Below, in pieces: positions 8,865 to 18,919 of a stretch of DNA of 64,000 nt. The translations under genes and the position numbers were made by a program. Source of the DNA: Paenibacillus xylanexedens (GTDB lineage: Bacteria > Bacillota > Bacilli > Paenibacillales > Paenibacillaceae); assembly GCF_001908275.1 (NCBI RefSeq), contig NZ_CP018620.1:1798001-1862000 (forward strand), read 5' to 3'. Within the stretch, counting starts at the first letter, position 1; every line of letters starts with the position of its first letter. Under the pieces are notes generated by a model. The model did no database searches. It had not been told where the DNA came from and saw nothing but the letters and a program-made list of their open reading frames with translations.

Positions 8865-9863
8865 TCAATTCGATGATGATGATGATGAAGAAGCGGCAGC
8901 AGCCGATGCTGCGGCAGTTGCGGCCATGGCTGCTTGTTGAGCGATGATAATATTTGTGATACTGGTTGAGATTGCTGTCGTAAGCACACCGTTCCGCAGA
9001 TTCTCCACATGTTGAATGGCTACCAGAGCAGACGAGAACAGGAGCAACTCCTGTTTGTCGATTGACCAGGCACCGAAGCCTTTTTGAGTCCGTAACCAGT
9101 CATTTGTTTCTGCGACTTCATCCACTAATGACTCTCTGTCCGAAGGCAGTAGAGAAAGTATCCCGAGAGATGGTAATGTGTACGTTTTGTCCATTCGAAG
9201 ATCCCTTTTGCGAAAAGCTTCATTTAAAGCAATCACACGAGCACCTGCATCCGGGGGATCATCTCCAAGAACCAGGACCTGTGTTAACGCCTGCACACTA
9301 TTTCTGGAAGAGAACTCTGGTTTTAATTCCCCGTAGAGTTGTTCCATGCGTGCCACACCAGTATCTACGTTGAGATCGGAAAGGGCTAACATGGCAGCGA
9401 AAATGTAGTCATCCTGTCCAGTGAGGAAGCGATGCTCTGCTTTCATGCCATCATAAAATGATTTGGCTCGCTCCACCGTAGGTTGAAACTGGTCAGGTGA
9501 TGTCTGAGTAGCGATCTGATAGGCGGCAATAACCAGATAATCGGAGTTGCGGAATTTGATCTCTTTCATCAAGTCATAGACATGCAAGGTGTCTGCCAGT
9601 CTCGTCTCTTCATCCGTTGTAAGGGAGAGCATGGCAGCAATGCTAATGGCCGAATTACCTCTGAATGCAGAGAAGAGTTTTGTGTTTTGCTTAATCAACT
9701 CATGGCTTTGAAGAATAGCTTCCCCATCGGCTGTTTTATTCTCCGCTGCATAGAGCAGGGCAACCAGACGTTGCATCATCGCATGTTGCCATTTAAACGA
9801 CTTCTTGATGATCTGGGTGTTGGAAACAAATAATTCAACTCGTTCTGCATGATGCTGCTGCAT
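8865..9863 (-). CDS. DUF4003-like protein with Ala/Ser-rich tail
   Basis: A cytoplasmic alpha-helical protein of about 332 aa. Start placed at ATG 9863, which has GGAGG seven bases upstream; the in-frame GTG at 9869 sits almost on the ribosome binding site. The body resembles the DUF4003 family common in Bacilli (regular helical pairs, LLYAAENK near the N-terminus, FGAWSIDKQELLLFSS near the C-terminus). Function of the family is unknown. The last 30 residues are an AAxAA run and then seven serines, coded by repeated TCA/TCT/TCC codons: a simple-sequence tail likely to vary in length between strains. It converges on the hybrid kinase gene. Confidence 0.6.
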   Translation of the reverse strand: MQQHHAERVELFVSNTQIIKKSFKWQHAMMQRLVALLYAAENKTADGEAILQSHELIKQNTKLFSAFRGNSAISIAAMLSLTTDEETRLADTLHVYDLMKEIKFRNSDYLVIAAYQIATQTSPDQFQPTVERAKSFYDGMKAEHRFLTGQDDYIFAAMLALSDLNVDTGVARMEQLYGELKPEFSSRNSVQALTQVLVLGDDPPDAGARVIALNEAFRKRDLRMDKTYTLPSLGILSLLPSDRESLVDEVAETNDWLRTQKGFGAWSIDKQELLLFSSALVAIQHVENLRNGVLTTAISTSITNIIIAQQAAMAATAAASAAAASSSSSSSN

Positions 9864-9935
9864 AGGCACACCTCCATATTCACTGTTATTCTATAATACC
9901 CTTCCAGCTTCCTTCATTCCGTCGGTGTAAACAGA

Positions 9936-10301
9936 TTAGATGATTAGGAATATCAAATGAATTAAAGCGATTATTCCCATAGGGTAGATCAATGATCTGG
10001 AGAACCCGTTTTTAAATTCATTTCGAGGATGTTTTTCGAAAAAGAAGTGTAATACGGTATGTATGATGAAAAAGATATCTAGCACCCAAAATGTAATGGT
10101 CTGATATGAGCTAAAAAGAAGAGAGAGGATGATGGTATACATTGGCAGGTGAATCCAAGTGAAATACCTATAGGCTTTATCATCTTCCATATCTTTTAAC
10201 ACCATAAACAATTTCCACTCGGACCGCCTGATGGCATCCATTTCGTGAAGCAGAAAGAGAGACAGGTTAAACAAAAATAAAACCAGTAAAAAGTCAGGCA
10301 T
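9936..10301 (-). CDS. Small multi-pass membrane protein (DUF6713-like)
   Basis: About 121 aa, start at ATG 10301 behind AAGGAG; an in-frame start 8 codons upstream lacks a ribosome binding site. Four hydrophobic segments span the protein: residues 4-18, about 50-65, 70-90 and the extreme C-terminus. The conserved-looking LHEMDAIRRSEWKLF block after the first segment resembles the DUF6713 family, for which I know no function. It stands alone, 66 bases downstream of the DUF4003-like gene's start. Confidence 0.55.
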   Translation of the reverse strand: MPDFLLVLFLFNLSLFLLHEMDAIRRSEWKLFMVLKDMEDDKAYRYFTWIHLPMYTIILSLLFSSYQTITFWVLDIFFIIHTVLHFFFEKHPRNEFKNGFSRSLIYPMGIIALIHLIFLII

Positions 10302-10468
10302 GCTAAGTCTCCTTTTTCTATTCAATCTGCTCCTATCTTACTAAAGGTAATTTGATTTGGCAAAATATGAAAAAAGGTTCACGCTCCGTTCATACGTGCT
10401 TGATATGCTCTCGAAAGAAAGCGTAAGGAACAGGTATTAAAAAATATGCGGAGTGGTGGGGGCAAGTC

Positions 10469-12442
10469 ATGTCATCGTTCATAAGAAAGATTTTTGGGAA
10501 AATGATTTTACTGGTGTTATTGTTAGGCATGATATTAGGGGCAACTGGATTAGGGACCATGCCACTATCGGCAGCAGTATCCAATCCGGGATTAAATTCG
10601 GGTAAATTGGAGCAAGGAGTCGTAGCTAATCTGGAGGATACTGATCAGTTAACGGCATTCATGGATGGGATGATGGATGTGCAAATGCGATCTTTACAAA
10701 TTCCAGGCGCAGTCATTTCGATTGTGAAGGATGGGGAGATCCTGCTCTCCAAAGGGTACGGACATTCGAACATCGAAGAAAATAAACCCGTTGATCCCAA
10801 AACCAGCTTATTTCGAATTGCTTCAACAACAAAGCTGTTCACATGGACCGCCGTGATGCAATTGGTTGAGGCGGGCAAGCTTGATCTCGATACAGATATC
10901 AACACCTATCTGAAAACGGTGAAAATACCGAAAACCTATGAGGAACCGATTACATTGCGCCATCTCATGACCCATACCGCAGGATTCGAGGAGGGCGGTG
11001 TAGGTTACCAGATCACTACCGATCCGGGGAAACTTCCCGTCTCTATTGCTGAAACGATGGCAAAACATATGCCTGCAAGGGTTAAGCCACCAGGCGAGAT
11101 GCTGTCGTATTCCAATTATGGCGCCTCACTCGCGGGACTTATCGTCGAAGAGGTCAGCGGTGTTGCCTATAATGACTATATACAGAAAAATATACTTGAT
11201 CCGCTGGGCATGAATTATTCTACGGTAGAGGAGCCTGTTCCAGCGTCTCTGGAACCTTATGCCGTCCTTGGATACGCCCGAGCCAACGGCGAGTTTGTAA
11301 CCAAACGGCCAACGTATGAGGGAGGATTCCGTCCTGCGGGATCAGGAAGCGTCTCGGCGAACGATATGGCTCATTTCATGATTGCCCATCTTCAAGACGG
11401 GCGATATGAAGATAAACAAATGCTCAAGCCGGAAACAGCCAAGCTCATGCATTCTCCGGCATTCCAGTTTGATGAACGTTTACCCGCCATGGATCTGGGC
11501 TTTTACGAGTTGAATATGAATGGACTGCGTGTGATCTCTCATGGAGGTGCCGATGAGCTGTTTAATACAGCGCTTTATCTTGTACCGGACAAAAAAGTGG
11601 GCATCTTTGTTTCCTATAGTGGAGGGGAAGGCGGAACGGCAGCAGAAGGGTTGGCGCAAGCCTTTTTTGAACGATACTATCCTGTACATGCAACTGAGCA
11701 GCCTAATGAAACTTCTATTGAATTAGGGGAGTCTCTGGAAAAATATGCAGGCTCTTATCAATTTACACGCCGTAATCACACAAAGATCGATAAGTTTTTC
11801 AGTTTTCTGACTCAAATCAATATCGAGGTTTCGGATAACCGACTGTTTATTGGAAGTGGTGCAGATCAGCAAGTATATACTCCGATTGGCGTGAATTTAT
11901 TCCAGGAGGTCGGAGGGACACATCAGATGGGGTTCCGCACCGATGCAGAGGGCGAGGTCACGTATCTGTTTCTGGATATATTAAACCCAATGCCGCTGGA
12001 ACCTGCACCGTTAATGAACCAATCGAAGTTCTGGCTCCTCTTGCTCGGCATTTCGGTTGTTCTGTTCATCACTGTATTGCATGGATTTGTTTATCGCAGA
12101 CGCGAAATCAGAGTGATGCCAAAAGCACAGAAATGGGCAGTTCGGTTGGCAGCTATTACGTCTATATGGGGACTATTAACCTTGGGCGCAACACTTCTGG
12201 TGATGAACATGGATCTGATTGATCGGCTTAGCCATATTCCACTATCTTTACGTCTCTATCTGTTTATGCCGGTTATCCTTGTAGGGTTGACTGCGGCAAT
12301 ATTCATCATGAGCGTCCTGGCATGGAAAAACCAATATTGGACGTTACTGAAGCGTGTGCACTATACGTTCGTAATGGTAGCAGCAGTGATCTTGAGTTTA
12401 TTTTTCTATCATTGGAACCTGCTGGGCTGGCATTTTGGTTGA
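10469..12442 (+). CDS. Membrane-anchored serine hydrolase (beta-lactamase/PBP4* class C type)
   Basis: A 657-aa protein with an N-terminal signal/anchor (residues 13-32), then a class C beta-lactamase-like domain. The SxxK motif is STTK, the YxN motif is YSN, and an HGG box replaces KTG. Near residue 515 it enters a C-terminal region with four hydrophobic segments and a basic FVYRRREIRV loop, so the catalytic domain faces outward. Typical substrates in this family are peptidoglycan peptides, D-amino-acid peptides or esters; true beta-lactam resistance is not implied. A response regulator follows after 54 bases, so it may be co-transcribed with, or sensed by, the two-component system. Confidence 0.85.
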   Translation: MSSFIRKIFGKMILLVLLLGMILGATGLGTMPLSAAVSNPGLNSGKLEQGVVANLEDTDQLTAFMDGMMDVQMRSLQIPGAVISIVKDGEILLSKGYGHSNIEENKPVDPKTSLFRIASTTKLFTWTAVMQLVEAGKLDLDTDINTYLKTVKIPKTYEEPITLRHLMTHTAGFEEGGVGYQITTDPGKLPVSIAETMAKHMPARVKPPGEMLSYSNYGASLAGLIVEEVSGVAYNDYIQKNILDPLGMNYSTVEEPVPASLEPYAVLGYARANGEFVTKRPTYEGGFRPAGSGSVSANDMAHFMIAHLQDGRYEDKQMLKPETAKLMHSPAFQFDERLPAMDLGFYELNMNGLRVISHGGADELFNTALYLVPDKKVGIFVSYSGGEGGTAAEGLAQAFFERYYPVHATEQPNETSIELGESLEKYAGSYQFTRRNHTKIDKFFSFLTQINIEVSDNRLFIGSGADQQVYTPIGVNLFQEVGGTHQMGFRTDAEGEVTYLFLDILNPMPLEPAPLMNQSKFWLLLLGISVVLFITVLHGFVYRRREIRVMPKAQKWAVRLAAITSIWGLLTLGATLLVMNMDLIDRLSHIPLSLRLYLFMPVILVGLTAAIFIMSVLAWKNQYWTLLKRVHYTFVMVAAVILSLFFYHWNLLGWHFG

Positions 12443-12496
12443 AGGCCTCCTCCCAAGTGGAAGAAAAAAGATAGATATCGGAGGCATGCATTTGAT

Positions 12497-13171
12497 ATGA
12501 CCAAAATCCTAGTTGTGGATGACGATGTGCATATTCGTGAGCTGATTACCTTGTTTTTGCGTAATGAAGGATTCGAGATTGTGGTAGCTAAGGACGGTGC
12601 GGAAGCACTGGAGATTGTGGGGAAATCCCATATCGATCTGGTTATCCTTGATATTATGATGCCGCGATTGGATGGATGGGAATTATGCAGGGAGATCCGG
12701 CGTATGGATCTGAATATGCCATTGCTAATGGTCACGGTAAAAGGAGAATCGGCCCAGAAAGTAAAGGGGTTTCAGTTGGGAACAGACGATTATTTAACAA
12801 AACCCTTTGATCCGCTTGAACTTGTGATGCGAGTGAAAGCTTTGCTGAAACGTTACTTGATTGTCTCCTCCCAGACCATTCAACTAGGGGGCATTATGCT
12901 GAATCGACGCAGCTTTCAAGTGATTCGTGGAGAGGAAACAATCAATTTGCCTTTAAAGGAGTTCGAATTGCTGTTCATGCTGGCGAACCAGCCTGGGCAG
13001 ATTTTTACCCGAGAACAGTTAATCATCAAGATCTGGGGGAGTGATTACGAAGGGGATGACCGGACAGTTGATGTTCATATCAAGCGACTAAGGGAAAAAT
13101 TCGCTGGTGATGCACACCATTTTCAGATTGAAACGGCCCGCAGTCTGGGCTACCGGTTAGTCATCACATGA
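12497..13171 (+). CDS. OmpR/PhoB-family response regulator
   Basis: A 224-aa regulator. The receiver domain (residues 1-115) has the acidic pair VDDD, phospho-acceptor Asp in VILDIMM near residue 53, and Lys in LTKPF. The winged-helix DNA-binding domain (about 130-224) has the PLKEFELLFMLANQPGQIFTRE and VDVHIKRLREK signatures. Its stop overlaps the kinase start (ATGA at 13168-13171), which marks a cognate pair. Targets are unknown; the preceding serine hydrolase is the obvious candidate. Confidence 0.95.
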   Translation: MTKILVVDDDVHIRELITLFLRNEGFEIVVAKDGAEALEIVGKSHIDLVILDIMMPRLDGWELCREIRRMDLNMPLLMVTVKGESAQKVKGFQLGTDDYLTKPFDPLELVMRVKALLKRYLIVSSQTIQLGGIMLNRRSFQVIRGEETINLPLKEFELLFMLANQPGQIFTREQLIIKIWGSDYEGDDRTVDVHIKRLREKFAGDAHHFQIETARSLGYRLVIT

Positions 13172-14520
13172 TCAAAACCTTATATGTTCGTATTATTTGC
13201 ACGTTTCTGGTCGTCATTGTTTTCAGCTTGCTGACCTCTTTCTTCATCGGGATATTCCTTTTCAAAAAAGAAGTAAATCATATCGGTCAGAATGACATGA
13301 TTTCTGTAGGGGAGGAACTGATCCGTCTATATGAGCGAACGCAACCTGAGGACAGGGATGCGTTCATCAAAAGTATGGTGAAAGTGTCCACCTATCCCAT
13401 TCATCTTTATGACGTTTCGGGTAACGTAACCTTTTATGACCTAGACCATACAGAGACCGTTGAAATTGCACCAGAAGTGGTTCAAATGGTGTTGCAGGGC
13501 CAGATCTATCGTTCTCCCGGAGAAGTGGAGCAGACGTTCATCGGTCTTCCTTTTCCATACAAAGGGGAACCACAAGCCATGTTTATGCAGTATTCTCCGC
13601 AGAACGAAAATATCATTAATCGGATGATTTTATTGGTGTTAATGTTTGCACTGTTGATCGGAAGTTTTTGTATCCTTATTGCTGCAAGGTATTTGGTAAA
13701 GCCGATTCAGGTGTTGACGCGGGCAACCAAACGACTGGCGAAGGGTGATTTTAATGTGGAAATCCAAACAAAACGTGTGGACGAAATGGGAGCATTGACG
13801 CAGAGTTTCAATGAAATGGCGAGTGAGCTTAAACAGCTGGAACAGATGAGACAGGATTTTGTTTCCAATGTATCTCACGAGATTCAAACGCCGCTGACCT
13901 CTATTTCCGGTTTTGCCATGGCTTTGAAAAACAGCAGCCTGGTCGCTGAGGCTGATCGTAACTATTACCTCGATATCATTATTACAGAGAGTGGACGACT
14001 ATCCAGACTAAGTGATAATCTGCTGGAGCTTGCGTCTCTGGATTCCGATCATCATCCGTTCGAGGCAACCACCTATAATCTTGATGAGCAAATCAGGCAA
14101 GTGGTAGTGACTTGCGAGCCTCAATGGTCAGCCAAAGGCATTCCAATTCACTTAGAATTGGCGGACGGTATCAAAATAAGGGCAGATCAGGATCAGCTTA
14201 ACCAAGTGTGGATGAATTTACTAGGCAACAGCATTAAGTTTACTCCCGTGGGCGGGCGTATCGAAATACGCACGAGCCAGTCTGTGGATGGAATCTTTTT
14301 TACGATAACGGATTCGGGTATTGGAATATCGCCAGAGCAACTGGATTATGTTTTCGAACGGTTTTATAAAACAGACCTGTCACGCGATCGTAGCATCAGT
14401 GGTAACGGTCTGGGCCTCGCCATCGTCAAAAAAATCGTGATGCTTCATCACGGAACTGTCGAAATGAAAAGCCAGGTAGGCGTGGGGACAACGGTGATGG
14501 TTCATTTGCCTTCCGGATGA
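13168..14520 (+). CDS. Two-component sensor histidine kinase
   Basis: 450 aa. Membrane segments at about residues 8-32 and 150-172 flank an extracellular domain of about 115 aa, followed by a HAMP domain (residues 173-225). The HisKA motif is NVSHEIQTPL (His near 239), then the HATPase boxes: N in MNLLGNSIKFTP, DSGIGIS, GNGLGLAIVKK. The H box reads HEIQTPL rather than HELRTPL, as in a subset of Bacillota kinases. It is translationally coupled to its response regulator. The extracellular ligand is not identifiable; cell-envelope stress is a guess based on the neighbouring serine hydrolase. Confidence 0.93.
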   Translation: MIKTLYVRIICTFLVVIVFSLLTSFFIGIFLFKKEVNHIGQNDMISVGEELIRLYERTQPEDRDAFIKSMVKVSTYPIHLYDVSGNVTFYDLDHTETVEIAPEVVQMVLQGQIYRSPGEVEQTFIGLPFPYKGEPQAMFMQYSPQNENIINRMILLVLMFALLIGSFCILIAARYLVKPIQVLTRATKRLAKGDFNVEIQTKRVDEMGALTQSFNEMASELKQLEQMRQDFVSNVSHEIQTPLTSISGFAMALKNSSLVAEADRNYYLDIIITESGRLSRLSDNLLELASLDSDHHPFEATTYNLDEQIRQVVVTCEPQWSAKGIPIHLELADGIKIRADQDQLNQVWMNLLGNSIKFTPVGGRIEIRTSQSVDGIFFTITDSGIGISPEQLDYVFERFYKTDLSRDRSISGNGLGLAIVKKIVMLHHGTVEMKSQVGVGTTVMVHLPSG

Positions 14521-14537
14521 TTACAAAAATCAATTTG

Positions 14538-14574
14538 GAGCTGCCAAAGATATTTTTCTGGTAGCTCTTTTTTT
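14538..14574 (+). terminator. Terminator of the response regulator/kinase operon
   Basis: GAGCTGCCA (14538-14546) pairs with TGGTAGCTC (14559-14567) and is followed by seven T residues. Confidence 0.9.
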
Positions 14575-14734
14575 ATGGGTTTTCAGATCACTATTCCAGT
14601 GGCGATAAAAATCAGGATTATTCTGATTGCAATAAATCATCAGGGGTTATCCTAATCATGTCAGGTGAGGGCATGAGGAGCGGCACCTTTTTCATGTAAA
14701 AGTCCTGTTTAGCTAATCTTCCTCACATTCCTTG

Positions 14735-14763
14735 TTGTATTTCTGTGGCACATCTCGTACAAT
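14735..14763 (+). promoter_or_regulatory. Sigma-A-type promoter for the amino-acid permease
   Basis: TTGTAT (14735-14740), a 17-base spacer and TACAAT (14758-14763) lie 55 bases before the TTG start. The bases between the preceding terminator and this promoter (14575-14734) hold no gene; the only structure noticed is a short AGGTG/CACCT hairpin before five T residues near 14664-14694. Confidence 0.5.
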
Positions 14764-14817
14764 TTGGTGAAGTAATTCTGCATTGCGTTAATGTGAATGT
14801 GAAAAGGGGAGAATCGT

Positions 14818-16197
14818 TTGGAATCAAAGCAACTATCTAGAGGGCTAAAGCCCCGCCATGTAGAGCTGATTGCACTCGGAGGTACAATCGGCGTTGGTTT
14901 GTTCATGGGATCGGCAAGTACGATCAAATGGGCAGGTCCATCCGTGCTGCTGGCTTATTTATTGGCTGGTATCGTTATCTTTTTTGTCATGCGCATTATG
15001 GGGGAAATGTTGATTCAGGAGCCGGTCACGGGTTCGTTTGCAACATTTGCTCACAAATATATTAGTCCGCTTGCCGGATTTCTGACCGCCTGGAGCTACT
15101 GGTTCCTATGGGTTACGGTTGGTATGGCGGAAGTTACGGCGATTGGTATCTATGTCGGGTATTGGTTCCCGGATATTCCGCAGTGGCTGCCTGCACTTGC
15201 TGGGGTGCTCATCATTGCGGCGGCAAATCTGGCGGCTGTGAAGTTCTATGGAGAATTTGAATTCTGGTTTGCGATGATCAAAGTGACGGCTATTGTAGCC
15301 ATGATCGTGATCGGAACGGGTCTCATTTTCTTCGGCTGGGGGAATGGGGGACAGCCAATCGGGCTGTCGAATCTGTTTAGTCATGGCGGATTCTTCCCTG
15401 GAGGCATCAAAGGTTTCCTCTTCGCGCTATGTATCGTAACGGCTGCATATCAGGGGGTTGAAATGGTTGGTATTACAGCAGGCGAAGCGGAGAATCCGAA
15501 ATACACCTTGCGTAAAGCGATCAAAAATATCGTATGGCGTATTCTTATTTTCTACGTCGGAGCTATATTTGTTATCGTAACATTGTACCCTTGGAATGAA
15601 GTGGGCGAGACGGGCAGCCCGTTTGTGCTCACCTTTGCCAAAGTTGGTATTGTTGCTGCAGCGGGGATCATTAACTTCGTGGTGCTGACGGCGGCCATGT
15701 CGGGATGTAACAGCGGGATTTACAGTGCGGGACGGATGTTATACACGCTGGCTGAGAATGGGCAGGCACCTGCTTTTTTCAAAAAGCTGTCCAAAGGCGG
15801 GGTTCCCCGCAACAGTATCGTCATTACAATCTCCTTGCTGCTGATAGGGGTTGTGCTGAACTACCTGATGCCGGACTCCAAGCTGTTCCTGTACATCTAC
15901 AGCGCAAGTGTTCTTCCGGGTATGGTTCCATGGTTCGCGCTGGCGTTCAGCCAGTTCCGATTCAGAAAGCGTTGGGGCAACGAGATGGCGGATCATAACT
16001 TCAAGTCCAAATGGTTCCCGATCAGCAATTACATTATTATTGTGTATCTGATCCTCGTCATTATCGGTATGGCGTTTAACCCGGATACGCGCTTACCTCT
16101 GGTTGTTGGAGCTACATTCATGGCAATCGTGGTGGCAGGATATTTCGCATTTGGCATTGGCAAAAGACAACGGATAGATGGCGGCGAAGATCGCTAG
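14818..16197 (+). CDS. Amino-acid permease, APC superfamily (AAT type)
   Basis: 459 aa with about 12 hydrophobic segments. The N-terminal signature [21 protein letters not shown] and the later [15 protein letters not shown] block are typical of the AAT group of amino-acid:proton symporters (D-Ser/D-Ala/Gly, GABA and proline permeases). The start is TTG at 14818 with AAAAGGGGAG six bases upstream; there is no nearby ATG. It is monocistronic, with its own promoter and terminator. The substrate cannot be told from sequence reading; similarity to AapA/YdgF-type carriers is my impression only. Confidence 0.88.
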   Translation: MESKQLSRGLKPRHVELIALGGTIGVGLFMGSASTIKWAGPSVLLAYLLAGIVIFFVMRIMGEMLIQEPVTGSFATFAHKYISPLAGFLTAWSYWFLWVTVGMAEVTAIGIYVGYWFPDIPQWLPALAGVLIIAAANLAAVKFYGEFEFWFAMIKVTAIVAMIVIGTGLIFFGWGNGGQPIGLSNLFSHGGFFPGGIKGFLFALCIVTAAYQGVEMVGITAGEAENPKYTLRKAIKNIVWRILIFYVGAIFVIVTLYPWNEVGETGSPFVLTFAKVGIVAAAGIINFVVLTAAMSGCNSGIYSAGRMLYTLAENGQAPAFFKKLSKGGVPRNSIVITISLLLIGVVLNYLMPDSKLFLYIYSASVLPGMVPWFALAFSQFRFRKRWGNEMADHNFKSKWFPISNYIIIVYLILVIIGMAFNPDTRLPLVVGATFMAIVVAGYFAFGIGKRQRIDGGEDR

Positions 16198-16237
16198 TAT
16201 CGTATTCCAAATTCAATTTATAATGTAATTTCATACG

Positions 16238-16303
16238 TGCATTCCTTGAATACAATGGAGAACCTGAGGGTTGTTCAGCGTCATTCAGGGAGTGCATTTT
16301 TTT
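16238..16303 (+). terminator. Branched terminator after the amino-acid permease
   Basis: TGCATTCC (16238-16245) pairs with GGAGTGCA (16289-16296) with one G-U pair; an inner CCTGA/TCAGG stem lies between. Seven T residues follow. Confidence 0.75.
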
Positions 16304-16379
16304 ATCCGCAAAATTCATGCTTGAATCTCCTGTAACTGGAGGTTTTAAGATTGGAGGCAGACAAGGGGGCATACATCTT

Positions 16380-17909
16380 ATGAGGACAATAGAATGGATT
16401 TATCTTATTTTCAACCTGCCTATATTCGTGGGGGTAATCGGGATCGGGAGACAGAGTCAACATTTTCGGAAAATGATATGGGGTGGATTCGTCATATCGG
16501 GTGTGCTGCTGATCATCCATGGTGTGGTCGAAGGACTTCGTTGGCCGATGATTCCGGCGTATCTGCTCACGTTGGTTCCACTGGTTGTGTTATTTACAAA
16601 GGCAAGACGCCAGCAACAGTCAGGTGTAACCTCGCTGAACAGCAAAGGTTCCGGGGCATCTGCTTCCACATCGACTGTGACGAGGAAATTCGGACGTGTT
16701 CGAATCATCGCAACGTCTCTTCTGGTGTTGGTATACGCTATTGTGAGCATTGGCTTGCCACTGCTGTTCCCGATATTTTCGTTTGCCAAGCCAGCAGGTC
16801 CTTATGGAATCGGAACGGTATCCTACGATTGGACAGATAGCAGTCGGGATGAACTTCTGACGAGTTCTGCCGGTGATCAACGGGAGCTGATGGTACAGAT
16901 CTGGTATCCAACGAATCCAGACGCAGAGGGCGCAACAGCTCCTTATGTTAATAAGCCGGAGATCTACGGGACAGCCTTCAATGATGTGCTGAAACTGCCA
17001 AAGCTTTTATTTTCCAGTCTGAGTCAGGTCAAAACGCATGCGATTCAGGAAGCTCAGTTATCTGATGCCGAAGCCAAGTATCCAGTTGTTCTTTTCTCTC
17101 ATGGTCTTCATGGCTATGAAAATCAGAATACGTTCCAAGTTGAGCAGCTGGTCAGTCAAGGTTACATTGTTGTAGGGATTAATCACACGTATAGCAGTCT
17201 GGTATCCGTATTCCCGGATGGACGTGTGGCGCAGTTTGAATCCGAAGGAAAAGAAGGCTTTGAACAGCTGCAATTCAGTTACATGGACAAGTTGAATGAG
17301 ACATGGGTTAAGGATGCACAGTTTGTACTGGATGAGGTAGAGAAGTTGGGTGCGGGAGATCCGAGCGGACGCTTTACCGGACGTATGGATCTGGACAACA
17401 TCGGCATGTTTGGGCATTCATTTGGCGGAGCAACGACAGTACAGATGTTAATGGATGATCCACGTGTGAAAGCAGGCATGAATATGGACGGTGTATTGTT
17501 TGGCGAGAAACGTATCCCTGCGGAAGGTGTGGGCAAGCCGTTCCTGATGATGAGTGCAGATTCAACCGTTGCAGGCACAAGTGTGATGAGTGACGAGGAA
17601 ATTGCTGCGATGGGCACGACCCGTCCGGAAGCCGAGAAATATTACGAGGAAGTGTACGACCGCTATGAGCCGGTAACCGCAGGAGGGAACTTCTGGATGG
17701 AGCTGACCAACACCAAACATCTGAGTTTCTCCGACCTCTACCTGATCTCTCCACTGCTTGAATGGACACAGGGTGTAGATGCGAGGGGAGCGCAACAGTT
17801 GGTCAACGATACGACGATTGATTTCTTCAACCACTACTTGAAAGGGCAACCGCTCCATATGGACAAGGAAGTGGGAGAACATGAATCCTATTCGTTGAAA
17901 AAAGGCTAA
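16380..17909 (+). CDS. Alpha/beta hydrolase, PAF-acetylhydrolase-like, membrane-anchored
   Basis: 509 aa from ATG 16380 (MRTIEW); an earlier TTG at 16351 is possible. The N-terminus has three or four hydrophobic segments (about residues 4-22, 28-48, 55-70 and 100-125). An alpha/beta hydrolase domain of the plasma PAF-acetylhydrolase type follows: an oxyanion-hole LFSHGLHGYENQNT segment and a nucleophile elbow GHSFGG near residue 344; a late TKHLSFSD His is the likely triad His. Such enzymes release short acyl chains from lipids or soluble esters. The membrane tether suggests action at the cell surface. It is followed by a bidirectional terminator and stands alone. Confidence 0.8.
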   Translation: MRTIEWIYLIFNLPIFVGVIGIGRQSQHFRKMIWGGFVISGVLLIIHGVVEGLRWPMIPAYLLTLVPLVVLFTKARRQQQSGVTSLNSKGSGASASTSTVTRKFGRVRIIATSLLVLVYAIVSIGLPLLFPIFSFAKPAGPYGIGTVSYDWTDSSRDELLTSSAGDQRELMVQIWYPTNPDAEGATAPYVNKPEIYGTAFNDVLKLPKLLFSSLSQVKTHAIQEAQLSDAEAKYPVVLFSHGLHGYENQNTFQVEQLVSQGYIVVGINHTYSSLVSVFPDGRVAQFESEGKEGFEQLQFSYMDKLNETWVKDAQFVLDEVEKLGAGDPSGRFTGRMDLDNIGMFGHSFGGATTVQMLMDDPRVKAGMNMDGVLFGEKRIPAEGVGKPFLMMSADSTVAGTSVMSDEEIAAMGTTRPEAEKYYEEVYDRYEPVTAGGNFWMELTNTKHLSFSDLYLISPLLEWTQGVDARGAQQLVNDTTIDFFNHYLKGQPLHMDKEVGEHESYSLKKG

Positions 17910-17913
17910 ACGT

Positions 17914-17956
17914 ACAAATGGAAGGAGACTGAAATTTAGTCTTCTTCCATTTGTTT
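17914..17956. terminator. Bidirectional terminator between the hydrolase and the MerR gene
   Basis: ACAAATGGAAGGAGACT (17914-17930) pairs over its whole length with 17938-17954 (one G-U pair). It lies between convergent genes and includes the MerR-family stop codon. Confidence 0.85.
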
Positions 17957-18919
17957 TAATCGTAACCGCATGCCCTCCTGTAACAGGTTAATGCCATCTA
18001 CAACCTGGCTCCATTCGGGATTCATCACCTTGCACAGCTTGTTAAAACGCAGAATGCGATCGGTCACAGAGTCCAGCATATATCGGGCCTGTTTGCGAAA
18101 AAATACTTCGGGTGTTTCAGCATGCTCGACACTTGCATACATCAACACAAAGTCCCACACCATGCTTTGCACAGCAGGGCTATCGATGGCCCAACGCTTG
18201 TCCAGAGCTTCGGTAGTGCGAATGCGAATAGCCTCCATTTTTTTCACCCAGACGTCTGCTTCGACTTGTGGCTGATTCGCCATAATGAAGAACGGAACCT
18301 CCAGCCGAGCCAGATCGGCCCAATAGGCCGGATCATTGATCAGTTCCTGAATTTCCTTCCAGGCCAGTGTTTGCTGAGCCGTCAGTTTGGTATCTTTCAT
18401 CATGTATTTAGCGAAAAAGTGCAGAAACGACACTCTCCAATCCTGCGGAATGCTGTCCAGCAGATGGGATTCATCCACCTTGGCAGCAACAAATTGTTTT
18501 CGTCTGCTCGCATTGGCCGTCAGGGATTCTACCAGACTGGAGATATACGTGAGAGACTGTTCCGAACGCAGTGAAGTTTCTTCTTCATGCTGCTTGGCTT
18601 GTTGCAAAATGGAGAGCATGGAATTCATCATGCCGATCTGGGTTTCCAAGGCTTCAATCTGCAGATCCAACGCCTGTGCTACCGCCAGTTCACCCGACAT
18701 GAGTTTTCGAATATCCGGTATGCTGAAATTCAAATAACGTAGTGTTGTAATGAGTTCGAGTTGCCACAGGTCTTGCGTTGTATAGAGTCGATGCCCACCT
18801 TCCGTATGACTGGAGGGTTGTAACAGTTCAATCTCATCGTAATAACGGATCGTTTTCACCGTGGAGCCGATCAGTTTGGCTGCTTCACCGATGGAATAGG
18901 GTTCTTTGTTTGCATTCAA
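17936..18919 (-). CDS. MerR-family transcriptional regulator with long effector region
   Basis: About 327 aa. Start taken as TTG 18919, six bases after GAGGTG; the in-frame GTG at 18928 overlaps that ribosome binding site. The N-terminal MerR helix-turn-helix reads YSIGEAAKLIGSTVKTIRYYDE, followed by the wing GGHRLY, then a coiled coil (about residues 85-125) and a C-terminal region of about 200 aa rich in Trp and aromatics. That region resembles the drug-binding C-termini of TipA-like MerR proteins in size, but I see no diagnostic motif. The regulated gene is unclear; the divergent gene across 367 bases is a stress-type SDR. Confidence 0.85.
   Translation of the reverse strand: MNANKEPYSIGEAAKLIGSTVKTIRYYDEIELLQPSSHTEGGHRLYTTQDLWQLELITTLRYLNFSIPDIRKLMSGELAVAQALDLQIEALETQIGMMNSMLSILQQAKQHEEETSLRSEQSLTYISSLVESLTANASRRKQFVAAKVDESHLLDSIPQDWRVSFLHFFAKYMMKDTKLTAQQTLAWKEIQELINDPAYWADLARLEVPFFIMANQPQVEADVWVKKMEAIRIRTTEALDKRWAIDSPAVQSMVWDFVLMYASVEHAETPEVFFRKQARYMLDSVTDRILRFNKLCKVMNPEWSQVVDGINLLQEGMRLRLKQMEED

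Noticed and set aside
10469..12442. Calling the serine hydrolase a beta-lactamase resistance gene
   Set aside because: The SxxK/YxN/HGG set and the membrane tail are shared by many peptidases and esterases; nothing shows beta-lactam hydrolysis.
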